Source: Clostridia bacterium
GTDB taxonomy: Bacteria; Bacillota; Clostridia; Oscillospirales; Ruminococcaceae
Reading direction: 5' to 3'
Assembly: GCA_003246805.1 (NCBI GenBank)
Contig: QKDG01000075.1
Location: forward strand, 1-21,124
Length of the DNA stretch: 21,124 bases
The notes under the pieces were generated by a model. That model saw only the letters and a list, made by a program, of their open reading frames with translations. It was not told the DNA's origin and made no database searches. Positions 5,925 through 13,202 of the stretch are shown here, piece after piece. Within the stretch, counting starts at the first letter, position 1; every line of letters starts with the position of its first letter. A program made the translations under genes and the position numbers.

Positions 5925-8873
5925 ATGGCTTTAAAATATTCACTGGGAGTAGATGTAGGCTCAACAACAGTCAAAACATTAATCCTTGAAAATGATAAAA
6001 TAATATATTCAAAATACGAAAGGCATTTTTCAAAGGTTAGAGAAACTGTTATACAACAATTAAAGGCAATAAAGGATGAGTTCCCTGATGCTTATTTTAA
6101 TATATGCTTTACCGGCTCGGCCGGGCTTGGAATAGCGAATACAGCAAAGCTAAGCTTCGTGCAGGAGGTTTACGCGGCTTTTATTGCCGTGAATAAAGCA
6201 CACCCTGATACCGATGTTGTGGTGGAGCTTGGTGGAGAGGATGCAAAAATTATTTTCTTGACCGGTGGGGTTGAACAAAGGATGAACGGCTCTTGTGCCG
6301 GTGGAACAGGTGCTTTTATCGACCAGATGTCAACCTTGCTTGATATTTCCCCCGATAAGCTAAACGAGCTTTCTCTCAGCAGCGAGAAGCTTTATCCAAT
6401 TGCTTCACGCTGTGGTGTTTTTGCAAAATCGGATATTCAGCCGCTGCTTAATCAGGGCGCTAAAAAAGAGGATATTGCGGCATCCATTTTTCAGGCCGTT
6501 GTTGACCAGACTGTATCTGGCCTTGCACAGGGCAGGGAAATCAAGGGCAAGGTGTTGTTCCTTGGCGGGCCCTTATACTTTTTAAGCGGTCTGCGCAGGG
6601 CTTTCGTTAAAACACTAAATCTTAAAGAAGAAGATGCTGTATTCCCTGATTTGGCCCCATGCTTTATGGCATATGGCTGTGCTTTGCATGCAAAGGAAAC
6701 AGGTGAACCCCGCACTATTGAGGCTATAATCGAAAAAATTGTATCATCAGAGGCGGTTGAAACAGTTGCGACAGGCAATGTGCTTTTTAAATCGCAGGAG
6801 GATTACCACGCTTTTGTTGAACGCCACTCAAAATTTGATTTGAAGTATGAGGATATTAAAACCTACGAGGGTGACGCTTATCTGGGAATAGATGCGGGCT
6901 CAACAACCACAAAGCTTGTTTTGATAACACCCGATGCTAAGCTTTTGTATAATCATTATTCATCAAACAAGGGGCAGCCGCTTGATATTATAGCAAAACA
7001 GCTTGAAGAAATTTATAGCATAGCCAACAAAAAGCTCAATATCCGTGCAGCAGCAGTAACAGGTTATGGCGAGGATTTGATAAAATCAGGGCTTGGGCTT
7101 GATTTTGGAATTGTTGAAACTGTTGCTCATTTTAAGGCAGCCGCATATTTCTGCCCTCAGGTTGATTTTATCATCGATATTGGCGGGCAGGATATAAAAT
7201 GCTTTAAAATCAAAAACAATGCCATTGACAGCATAATGCTCAATGAGGCATGCTCCTCTGGCTGTGGTTCGTTTATACAGACGTTTGCGCAAGCTCTCGG
7301 CTATGATATTGCTGAGTTTGCTCAGCTTGGGCTTTTTGCAGAAAGCCCGGTTGAGCTTGGCTCACGTTGCACTGTTTTTATGAATTCATCGGTAAAACAG
7401 GCACAAAAGGATGGTGCCACTGTTGAGGATATCTCAGCAGGCTTATCTGCAAGCATAATAAAAAATGCAGTCTATAAGGTTATCAGGGCAAAAAGTGTTG
7501 ACGAGCTTGGAAAAAACATTGTGGTTCAGGGCGGAACCTTTTTGAATGACGCTGTTTTGCGCTCATTTGAAATTGAACTGGGCAGGAATGTTGTCCGTCC
7601 ATCAATTTCTGGCTTGATGGGTGCTTTTGGATGTGCGTTATTTGCTTTGGAAAACACAGGCAAGGAACACAAAACAAACATTATTTCAAAAGACGAGCTT
7701 AATAGCTTCTCATATAGTTCAAAAGCGGGGCAATGCAGGGGATGCACTGCAAATTGCAGCCTTACAATAATTCAATTCAACGACGGTCACAAATTTGTTT
7801 CAGGCAACAGGTGCGAAAAGGGTGCAGGGCAAAAGGCGTCCTCCCTTGATTTGAATCTTTATGAGTATAAATACAATAAAATAAAAGAAATTGTAAAGGC
7901 TGACAAAAATAATAAAAAAGCAAGGGTTGGTATTCCGTTAGCGCTGAATTTCTATGACCAGCTTCCGTTATTCTACACAATGCTGACCGAGCTTGGATTT
8001 GAAGTAGTTATTTCTGATGAATCTACCAGGGACATTTATTATAAAGGCCAGCATACAATTCCCTCTGACACAGTTTGCTATCCGGCAAAGCTTGTTCACG
8101 GGCATATAGAATCACTATTTGAAAAGAATGTGGATTTTATATTCTATCCCTGTATGAGCTATAATATCGATGAGGGTGGAAGTGACAATCACTTCAACTG
8201 CCCTGTTGTGGCATATTATCCTGAGCTTTTAAAGGCTAATATTTCAAAGCTGAATGACGATAATTTTGTTACCCCTTATATAGATTTAAACAGAAGAGAA
8301 CACGTTGCAAAGGCTGTTGTTAAAGCACTTAAAAAATACAAGCTAAAAACAAAGGATGTGCAAAAGGCACTTGAAAAAGGCTTTAATGAGCTTGAAAGCT
8401 TTAATAATGAAATAAAAGATAAAGCACAGCAAATAATAACACAGGCGAGAGAGCAGGGCAAAAAGATAATTGTTCTTGCTGGCCGCCCCTATCACACTGA
8501 CCCTGAGATTAATCACGGAATTCATAAGCTGATTTCTTCACTTGGCATGGCAGTTATAACAGAAGACAGTGTTTTTCATCTTGCAGAAAATGAAAAGCTT
8601 GATGTTTTAAATCAGTGGACGTATCATTCAAGGCTTTATCGGGCGGCACAATATGTTGCAGAGCAGCCTGATATGCAGCTTGTTCAGCTTGTATCCTTTG
8701 GTTGCGGAATAGATGCTATTACTACCGACGAGCTTCGTGCAATATTGGAGCAAAAAGGCAAGCTATATACTCAGCTTAAAATTGATGAAATAAACAACCT
8801 TGGAGCAGCAAAAATCCGTTTGAGAAGCTTGGTGGCCGCTATTGAAGAAAAGGAGGCAGCTAATGGAAAATAA
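5925..8873 (+). CDS. Two-domain acyl-CoA dehydratase activase with DUF2229 (HgdC/BadF-BcrA family)
   Basis: A 982-aa cytoplasmic protein. Two ASKHA-fold ATPase domains come first: residues ~5-265 (GVDVGSTTVK, VELGGEDAK) and ~318-585 (GIDAGSTTTK, IIDIGGQDIK). In HgdC, two cysteines 39 residues apart coordinate a [4Fe-4S] cluster between subunits; both domains here keep such a pair (C124/C163 and C443/C482), so one chain could form an internal pseudo-dimer. A Cys cluster follows (C604, C607, C611, C630), then a DUF2229 region to the end with GRPYHTDPEINHG and SFGCGID. The family drives ATP-dependent one-electron reduction of radical (R)-2-hydroxyacyl-CoA dehydratases or aryl-CoA reductases. The target of this large form is not established. 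It overlaps the next gene by 11 bp. Confidence 0.88.
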   Translation: MALKYSLGVDVGSTTVKTLILENDKIIYSKYERHFSKVRETVIQQLKAIKDEFPDAYFNICFTGSAGLGIANTAKLSFVQEVYAAFIAVNKAHPDTDVVVELGGEDAKIIFLTGGVEQRMNGSCAGGTGAFIDQMSTLLDISPDKLNELSLSSEKLYPIASRCGVFAKSDIQPLLNQGAKKEDIAASIFQAVVDQTVSGLAQGREIKGKVLFLGGPLYFLSGLRRAFVKTLNLKEEDAVFPDLAPCFMAYGCALHAKETGEPRTIEAIIEKIVSSEAVETVATGNVLFKSQEDYHAFVERHSKFDLKYEDIKTYEGDAYLGIDAGSTTTKLVLITPDAKLLYNHYSSNKGQPLDIIAKQLEEIYSIANKKLNIRAAAVTGYGEDLIKSGLGLDFGIVETVAHFKAAAYFCPQVDFIIDIGGQDIKCFKIKNNAIDSIMLNEACSSGCGSFIQTFAQALGYDIAEFAQLGLFAESPVELGSRCTVFMNSSVKQAQKDGATVEDISAGLSASIIKNAVYKVIRAKSVDELGKNIVVQGGTFLNDAVLRSFEIELGRNVVRPSISGLMGAFGCALFALENTGKEHKTNIISKDELNSFSYSSKAGQCRGCTANCSLTIIQFNDGHKFVSGNRCEKGAGQKASSLDLNLYEYKYNKIKEIVKADKNNKKARVGIPLALNFYDQLPLFYTMLTELGFEVVISDESTRDIYYKGQHTIPSDTVCYPAKLVHGHIESLFEKNVDFIFYPCMSYNIDEGGSDNHFNCPVVAYYPELLKANISKLNDDNFVTPYIDLNRREHVAKAVVKALKKYKLKTKDVQKALEKGFNELESFNNEIKDKAQQIITQAREQGKKIIVLAGRPYHTDPEINHGIHKLISSLGMAVITEDSVFHLAENEKLDVLNQWTYHSRLYRAAQYVAEQPDMQLVQLVSFGCGIDAITTDELRAILEQKGKLYTQLKIDEINNLGAAKIRLRSLVAAIEEKEAANGK

Positions 8874-10128
8874 GGGCTGTAACTTTGAAAAATCAGCAGG
8901 GAGGATATCCTCTGTAAAATTCACTGAGGAAATGAAGAAAACCCACACGATTTTAGTCCCCGATATGCTACCTATTCATTTTGAATTGATTTTATCCGTA
9001 TTCAGGCAATACGGCTATAAGCTTGAGCTTTTAAAAACATCAACAAAATCTGTTGTTGATGAGGGGCTTAAAAATGTTCACAACGATACCTGCTATCCTG
9101 CGTTGCTTGTAATCGGCCAGTTTATAGAGGCTTTAAAAAGTGGAAAATACGACCCAGACAAAACTGCTTTGATGATTACACAGACTGGTGGTGGCTGCCG
9201 TGCATCAAACTATATACACTTATTAAGAAAGTCACTTAGCACACAGTTCCCACAGGTGCCTGTAATATCACTGAATTTTAGCGGGCTTGAAAAGGGGAGC
9301 AGTATGCCTTTGTCAATCCCTGTTGTGTTAAAGCTCATTTTTGCCGTGCTTTATGGCGATATGCTTATGCTTTTGTATAATCAGTGCAAGCCTTATGAGA
9401 TAAACAAGGGTGAAACGGATACAGTTCTTAATAACTGGGAAAAAAAGCTGAATGAAAATATTGCGAAAAATCGGTTTTTTTCGCTTTCAAAAACATACAA
9501 GGCAATTCTTGATGACTTTGCAAAAATCAAACGCTCAGCTGAAAAAAAGCCAAGGGTTGGAATTGTAGGCGAAATATATGTAAAATATTCCCCGCTTGCA
9601 AATAATCATCTTGAAAATTTTTTGATTTCTGAGGGGTGCGAGCCTGTTGTTCCGGGCTTGCTTGATTTTGTTCTGTATTGTGCTATAAATACAGTGAATG
9701 ACGGCAAGCTATATGATTTCAGGAATTTAAGCACAATAGCAAATAAAATAGGATACGATATTTTGTATTCCAAGCAAAAGCAGATGATTAAAATTATTAA
9801 GCAGCACGGTGTATTTGAGCCACCTCACGATTTTGAGCATTTAAGGCACGAGGCTGACAGGTTTATACATCAGGGGGTAAAAATGGGTGAGGGCTGGCTT
9901 ATAACGGCTGAAATGTCGGCGCTTGCGCAAACAGGAACAGAAAATATTATATGCACACAGCCCTTTGGCTGCCTGCCAAATCATATTGTTGCAAAGGGCT
10001 CTTCACGCGCAATAAAGGATGCCTACCCAGATGCCAATATTGTTGCAATTGATTATGACCCCGGCGCAACCAAGGTTAATCAGGAAAACAGGATAAAGCT
10101 GATGCTTGCCAATGTTAAAAAGAAATAA
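8863..10128 (+). CDS. HgdB-like acyl-CoA dehydratase/reductase partner protein
   Basis: A 421-aa cytoplasmic protein resembling the C-terminal 2-hydroxyglutaryl-CoA dehydratase D-component-like part found fused to the large activases in many Firmicutes. Features: HNDTCYPALLVIGQFIEAL with a conserved Cys, TQTGGGCRASNY, PRVGIVGEIYVKYSP and a C-terminal TQPFGCLPNHIVAKG; Cys residues in these blocks could hold an Fe-S cluster. I choose the ATG at 8863, because AGGAGG (8851-8856) sits 6 bases upstream; an in-frame ATG at 8842 would precede that SD. The 11-bp overlap with the activase indicates translational coupling and a stoichiometric complex. Substrate unknown. Confidence 0.82.
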   Translation: MENKGCNFEKSAGRISSVKFTEEMKKTHTILVPDMLPIHFELILSVFRQYGYKLELLKTSTKSVVDEGLKNVHNDTCYPALLVIGQFIEALKSGKYDPDKTALMITQTGGGCRASNYIHLLRKSLSTQFPQVPVISLNFSGLEKGSSMPLSIPVVLKLIFAVLYGDMLMLLYNQCKPYEINKGETDTVLNNWEKKLNENIAKNRFFSLSKTYKAILDDFAKIKRSAEKKPRVGIVGEIYVKYSPLANNHLENFLISEGCEPVVPGLLDFVLYCAINTVNDGKLYDFRNLSTIANKIGYDILYSKQKQMIKIIKQHGVFEPPHDFEHLRHEADRFIHQGVKMGEGWLITAEMSALAQTGTENIICTQPFGCLPNHIVAKGSSRAIKDAYPDANIVAIDYDPGATKVNQENRIKLMLANVKKK

Positions 10129-10158
10129 TAATCACAAATAACAAAAGAATAAAATTGT

Positions 10159-10205
10159 AACTCCCCCTGTCGCAATGACGTATACTGTCAAGAGGGGGAG
10201 TTTTT
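10159..10205 (+). promoter_or_regulatory. Terminator-like hairpin that covers the ytaF-like SD
   Basis: AACTCCCCCT (10159-10168) pairs perfectly with AGGGGGAGTT (10193-10202) across a 24-base loop, and TTTTT runs to 10205, next to the ATG at 10206. The 3' arm contains the only visible SD of the next gene. It may be the terminator of the activase operon, an SD-sequestering switch, or both. The loop contains TGAC and GTCA, which could form an inner stem. Confidence 0.65.
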
Positions 10206-10826
10206 ATGCTTTTTGCTTTTCTGCTTGTTTTTGCTGTTTGTATTGATTCCTTTGCAACATCCTTGTCTTACGGAATCAGCAGGATTAAAATACCTGTTTT
10301 TTCAGCTGTTATAATCAGCGCAGTCGGTACAAGCGTTTTGGGAATTTCAATATTATCTGCCAAAGCACTCAGTACATATATCGACAATAATGTGTGTATA
10401 ACATTAAGCGTTATACTTTTATTTTTTTTAGGGGTAACAAACCTATTCCAGAATTCAATTAAAGCATATCTCAGAAAACATAAGGGGAACAAAAAAGTTA
10501 GCTTTTCTTTCGCTGACATCTCTTTTTTTATAAATATTATACTTGAAGAAGCGACTGCCGATTTTGACAACTCAAAAACCTTGTCATCAAGAGAGGCTTT
10601 TATGCTGGCGATTGCTTTATCGATAGATTCACTTGCAACCGGTTTCAGTGCCGGGCTTTCAGCAGGAAATATTGTTCCCATTATATTGCTGTGCTTTATA
10701 ATTGGTCTTTTATCAGTTATGGCAGGGGGAATTATTGGTGAAAGGCTTTCAAAGGCTATAAATGTGAATATGGGTTGGTTAAGTGGAGTAATACTGATTA
10801 TTCTTGCATTAATAAAGTTTATGTAA
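10206..10826 (+). CDS. ytaF: YtaF/MntP-family sporulation membrane protein
   Basis: A 206-aa membrane protein with about six hydrophobic segments in two homologous halves. Each half begins with a conserved acidic motif: FAVCIDSFATSLSYGI (residues ~9-24) and ADFDNSKTLSSREAFMLAIALSIDSLATGFSAG around residues 118-150. The polar loop ADFDxSKxLSxxEA is typical of YtaF, a relative of the Mn2+ exporter MntP; transport of a cation is inferred, and the Bacillus homologue is annotated as a sporulation membrane protein. The SD GAGGGGGAG lies inside a hairpin 5 bases before the ATG, so translation may be controlled. It probably forms a single-gene unit, ending before the tandem repeat at 10884. Confidence 0.82.
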   Translation: MLFAFLLVFAVCIDSFATSLSYGISRIKIPVFSAVIISAVGTSVLGISILSAKALSTYIDNNVCITLSVILLFFLGVTNLFQNSIKAYLRKHKGNKKVSFSFADISFFINIILEEATADFDNSKTLSSREAFMLAIALSIDSLATGFSAGLSAGNIVPIILLCFIIGLLSVMAGGIIGERLSKAINVNMGWLSGVILIILALIKFM

Positions 10827-10883
10827 AGGCATATTGCATTAATGAGTTATGTAAATTTTAAAACAGTGTCAGCATTAATTTGT

Positions 10884-11037
10884 CGGGGGCTTTGCGGTCG
10901 CCCCCTTGCCCCTTCGCACGAAAATACTAATTTGAATGAAATATAAATCGGGGGCTTTGCGGTCGCCCCCTTGCCCCTTCGCATAAAAATTTCTAATTTG
11001 AATGAAATATAAATCGGAGGCTTTGCGGTCGCCCTCG
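10884..11037 (+). repeat. Tandem repeat, 65-66 bp period, about 2.4 copies
   Basis: Units begin at 10884, 10949 and 11015. Each starts with a GC hairpin (GGGGGC, 9-base loop, GCCCCC), then CCCCTTCGCA and an A/T-rich part containing CTAATTTGAATGAAATATAA. The third unit stops after the hairpin and has base changes in both arms. The GC hairpin and CCCCTTCGCA (34-bp core, 10885-10918 and 10950-10983) are shared with the 120-bp elements at 2957-2990 and, inverted, 16768-16801. Confidence 0.85.
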
Positions 11038-11093
11038 TACTGTTTTCTGAGAGAATTATAATCTGCATTTTAATTGTTATTAGGCAATAAGCA

Positions 11094-11139
11094 AAACAAC
11101 ATCCCACTTTTTCTTTAAACTGAAAGCGGGATGTTGTTT
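11094..11139 (-). terminator. Strong hairpin, likely terminator of the minus-strand coat-like gene
   Basis: AAACAACATCCC (11094-11105) pairs perfectly with GGGATGTTGTTT (11128-11139), extended inward by CTTT/AAAG beyond one mismatch. On the minus strand TTTTGC follows. It begins 7 bases after the frame-restored stop of the coat-like gene at 11147, which suggests that stop, not the one at 11268, is the ancestral gene end. It may also stop plus-strand transcription from ytaF. Confidence 0.75.
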
Positions 11140-11146
11140 CTTAAAG

Positions 11147-11281
11147 CTACATTTTAGGTGAAACCTGTGATGACGGATAAAGGTTGCAGAATTGTATTGA
11201 TGACAAATCACACACTGTGTATGATTTTGAGGTATCATCGTATAATACCAGGCTGTTGTCACTTACACTATAAATTGTTCC
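11147..11281 (-). pseudogene. Displaced C-terminal exon-like remnant of the coat-like gene (+1 frame)
   Basis: In the +1 frame relative to the upstream CDS, the minus strand reads on without a stop for 44 codons as GTIYSVSDNSLVLYDDTSKS, then YTVCDLSSIQFCNLYPSSQV and SPKM, stop at 11147-11149. The composition is protein-like and resembles the C-terminal domain of GerQ-type coat proteins (a GxxxxxxxxxxxLYD..T..Y.VC...SI.F pattern). Dropping one base of the GGG at plus 11280-11282 fuses it in frame to the CDS ending at 11268, giving about 190 aa. It lacks its own start or SD. Confidence 0.6.
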
Positions 11282-11720
11282 CTGCAACTGCGTATTCTCC
11301 TGTATTCTGGGTTAATAGCTGTTGTATATCCTCTGTGAATGTCGTTGCCTGTGCTGGCGCTTTTGTTGTTTCTGTTGCAGGGAGAATTGCCTGAGGCGCC
11401 TGCACTGATGTTTGATTTTCAGGCTGCATTGTTGCTGGCATAACTATCTGCTTTTGCTGTGCAGATGGCATTAACGTGCTCATTGGAACACCATTGCCTG
11501 AGGGAAGCCCGTTGCTCATAGGCATACCTATCCCTAACGGCGATGGAGTACCATTTTGGGAGACCCCTGCTGTTGCTGTGTTGCCGTTCCCTGTTGAGGT
11601 GCCCTGAACCCCCTGCATTTGTGCAAATTTCAACTGAGTGCTTGATAATCCATCAGTTTGTGATTGCCCAAAAGTCCCTCTTGGCTGGCTGAAATAACTT
11701 GACATTGATTCGCTGCTCAT
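11268..11720 (-). CDS. Gln/Pro/Gly-rich protein, possible spore-coat type, frameshifted near its C-terminus
   Basis: A 150-aa product as read. The ATG at 11720 is preceded by AAGGAGG with a 5-base gap; the longer upstream ATG (11759) lacks an SD. Residues 1-~110 are low-complexity and disordered-looking (Gln, Pro, Ser, Gly, Thr, Met). From FTEDIQQLLTQNTGEYAV a folded domain seems to begin, but the frame ends at once with AGNNL and TAG. The +1 frame continues with a sensible domain for 44 codons to 11147. The architecture (Q/G/P-rich N-terminus plus small beta domain) recalls GerQ-like spore coat proteins, which are crosslinked in the coat; that assignment is inference. Its state is a mutation, an assembly error, or, less likely, programmed frameshifting. 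Confidence 0.65.
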   Translation of the reverse strand: MSSESMSSYFSQPRGTFGQSQTDGLSSTQLKFAQMQGVQGTSTGNGNTATAGVSQNGTPSPLGIGMPMSNGLPSGNGVPMSTLMPSAQQKQIVMPATMQPENQTSVQAPQAILPATETTKAPAQATTFTEDIQQLLTQNTGEYAVAGNNL

Positions 11721-11860
11721 AATTTCCTCCTTGAAAATACATAAAATTTCAATTACCATTAGTAATATTGATTGATAATATTAATGTAAGTATAATTTTG
11801 TCAGGATTGTGTTGTTTCAACATAATTACCTGGTTATCAATTAAAATATATTCATTCAAG

Positions 11861-11879
11861 GCTTGTTCGTATAACAAGC
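11861..11879. repeat. Short hairpin upstream of the ComEC-like gene
   Basis: GCTTGTT (11861-11867) and AACAAGC (11873-11879) form a perfect 7-bp stem with a 5-base loop. No T-tract follows. Role unknown; it may be an operator or a weak structure in the 238-bp divergent intergenic region. Confidence 0.35.
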
Positions 11880-11958
11880 ATACAACGAAATTGTTTAATT
11901 TTTTATTATATTTATTAATATAATATATGGTAAAATGATTTAAATGAAAGGAGCATGT

Positions 11959-13017
11959 ATGAATAGATTACAAAAAAGTCTGGTTATGTTGTTTATATCC
12001 TTTTTGCTGATATTGCAAAGCGGGTGTATTTATAATAACAATTATAATAATAATTCAAGCGAGGCTTTTAGCCCTGATAATTTAACCCTAAAAGTGCATA
12101 TTCTCGATGTTGGTCAAGGCGACAGTATTTTTATCGAGCTTCCCACAAATGAAACTGTTCTGATTGATTCGGGGGAGAAAAAGTATTCTGATTTTATTGT
12201 TTCTTATATAAAAAACTGTGGCTACACAAAGTTGAATTACATAGTTGCAACCCACCCGCATGCTGACCATATTGGTGGATTATCCGAAATAATTTCTGAG
12301 CTTGATTTTGATAAAATATATATGACGAATGCAATTACAACAACATCAACCTATGAGAAGCTACTGACGACAATTCAAAACAAGGGGAAGAAGATTTCAC
12401 GCGCAAAAGCAGGTGTCAGTATAATTGATACAGATTCCACATTGCTTGAATTTGTTGCACCTGTTGAAGATGAATATGATAACCTCAATAACTATTCAGC
12501 AGTTTTAAAGCTTGAATATTATAACAATTCATTTTTGTTCACAGGTGATGCCGAGAAAGAAAGCGAAGAGCAGATAACAGCAGATATTAAAGCTGATGTA
12601 TTAAAAGTGGGGCATCACGGAAGTTCGTCATCAACATCAGATGAATTTCTTAAAAAGGTTTCGCCCGATTACGCAGTTATTTCATGCGGGAAAAACAATG
12701 ATTATGGTCATCCACATACTGAGATTTTAGAAAGGCTTGAAGAAAAGAACATTGCAATATTCAGAACAGATTTGCAGGGAACAATAGTCTTTATTTGTGA
12801 TGGAACAAATATAAAAGTCAACACTCAATCTGTTAATAATACAAGCAGCAGTGTTGTTGAAAAATCTTTATATGTACTTAATACAAGCTCAATGAAGATA
12901 CATAAAGCTGGCTGCTCAGCTGTTGATAGCATTGCCCCTGGCAATTATCTTGAAACCAATGATTACGAAAAGGCTATCAGCCAGGGCTATGAGCCATGCA
13001 AAATCTGTAAACCGTAA
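11959..13017 (+). CDS. ComEC/Rec2-like metallo-beta-lactamase lipoprotein with C-terminal Cys domain
   Basis: A 352-aa protein, probably anchored outside the membrane: a hydrophobic N-terminus (LVMLFISFLLILQSGC) ends in a lipobox-like QSGC. The hydrolase domain (residues ~30-285) has ILDVGQGDS, the metal motif HPHADHIGG (H99, H101, D103, H104), FTGDAEKE, VGHHGSSSS and YGHPHTEI, all intact. This matches the stand-alone form of the ComEC C-terminal domain, an extracellular nuclease or phosphodiesterase. The last ~40 residues (YVLN.....HK.GC, ending EPCKICKP) form a small Cys/His domain like the Ada-type zinc module often attached to such proteins. SD AAAGGAG (11947-11953) selects the ATG at 11959. 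A possible extended -10 (TGGTAAAAT) is at 11928-11936. Confidence 0.85.
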   Translation: MNRLQKSLVMLFISFLLILQSGCIYNNNYNNNSSEAFSPDNLTLKVHILDVGQGDSIFIELPTNETVLIDSGEKKYSDFIVSYIKNCGYTKLNYIVATHPHADHIGGLSEIISELDFDKIYMTNAITTTSTYEKLLTTIQNKGKKISRAKAGVSIIDTDSTLLEFVAPVEDEYDNLNNYSAVLKLEYYNNSFLFTGDAEKESEEQITADIKADVLKVGHHGSSSSTSDEFLKKVSPDYAVISCGKNNDYGHPHTEILERLEEKNIAIFRTDLQGTIVFICDGTNIKVNTQSVNNTSSSVVEKSLYVLNTSSMKIHKAGCSAVDSIAPGNYLETNDYEKAISQGYEPCKICKP

Positions 13018-13020
13018 AAT

Positions 13021-13041
13021 GAATTTAAAAATTTTAAATTC
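13021..13041 (+). terminator. AT-rich palindrome after the ComEC-like gene
   Basis: GAATTTAAAA (13021-13030) and TTTTAAATTC (13032-13041) are a perfect inverted repeat three bases after the stop codon. It is AT-rich with no T-tract, so it would be a weak terminator or a stabilising 3' structure. Confidence 0.35.
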
Positions 13042-13168
13042 CCCTGATATTTATAGCCAATGAGAGTTTATAAATATAGATTTGTGGTAAATGGTCAGGG
13101 GGAACGTATAGCACCAAAAAATATATCTATAATCCAAAAAAATCTTAAAGATAATTTTAAAATGTTTA

Positions 13169-13196
13169 ATCCCTTCATATAAATTTATGAGGGGAT
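13169..13196 (+). promoter_or_regulatory. SD-sequestering hairpin upstream of the patatin gene
   Basis: ATCCCTTCATA (13169-13179) pairs with TATGAGGGGAT (13186-13196), 11 bp with one G-U pair and a 6-base loop. The 3' arm contains the SD GAGGGGA, and the ATG is 7 bases after the hairpin (13203). Folding would hide the ribosome site. Confidence 0.65.
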
Positions 13197-13202
13197 GATT
13201 TT

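Larger units (their letters stand above)
10827..11146. other. Gene-free stretch with tandem repeat and hairpin terminator
   Basis: These 320 bases contain no credible gene. They hold the tandem array at 10884-11037, flanked by inverted repeats AAAACAGT (10860-10867) and ACTGTTTT (11039-11046), and a long hairpin at 11094-11139. The 86-codon minus-strand ORF across the array only translates the repeat units and is not a gene. Confidence 0.7.

Noticed and set aside
10129..10205. yybP-ykoY (Mn2+) riboswitch before ytaF
   Set aside because: Too short and without the conserved aptamer segments; only a simple hairpin is visible.
10884..11037. Possible CRISPR array
   Set aside because: The period is 65-66 bp with conserved, not variable, spacers, only about 2.4 units and no cas genes.
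10847..11107. 86-codon minus-strand ORF with an internal protein repeat
   Set aside because: It is a translation of the tandem DNA repeat, has no SD and crosses the GC hairpins.
11268..11282. Programmed +1 frameshifting in the coat-like gene
   Set aside because: GGG-A could allow a +1 slip, but there is no stimulatory slow codon, stop or nearby structure at the site; mutation or assembly error is simpler.
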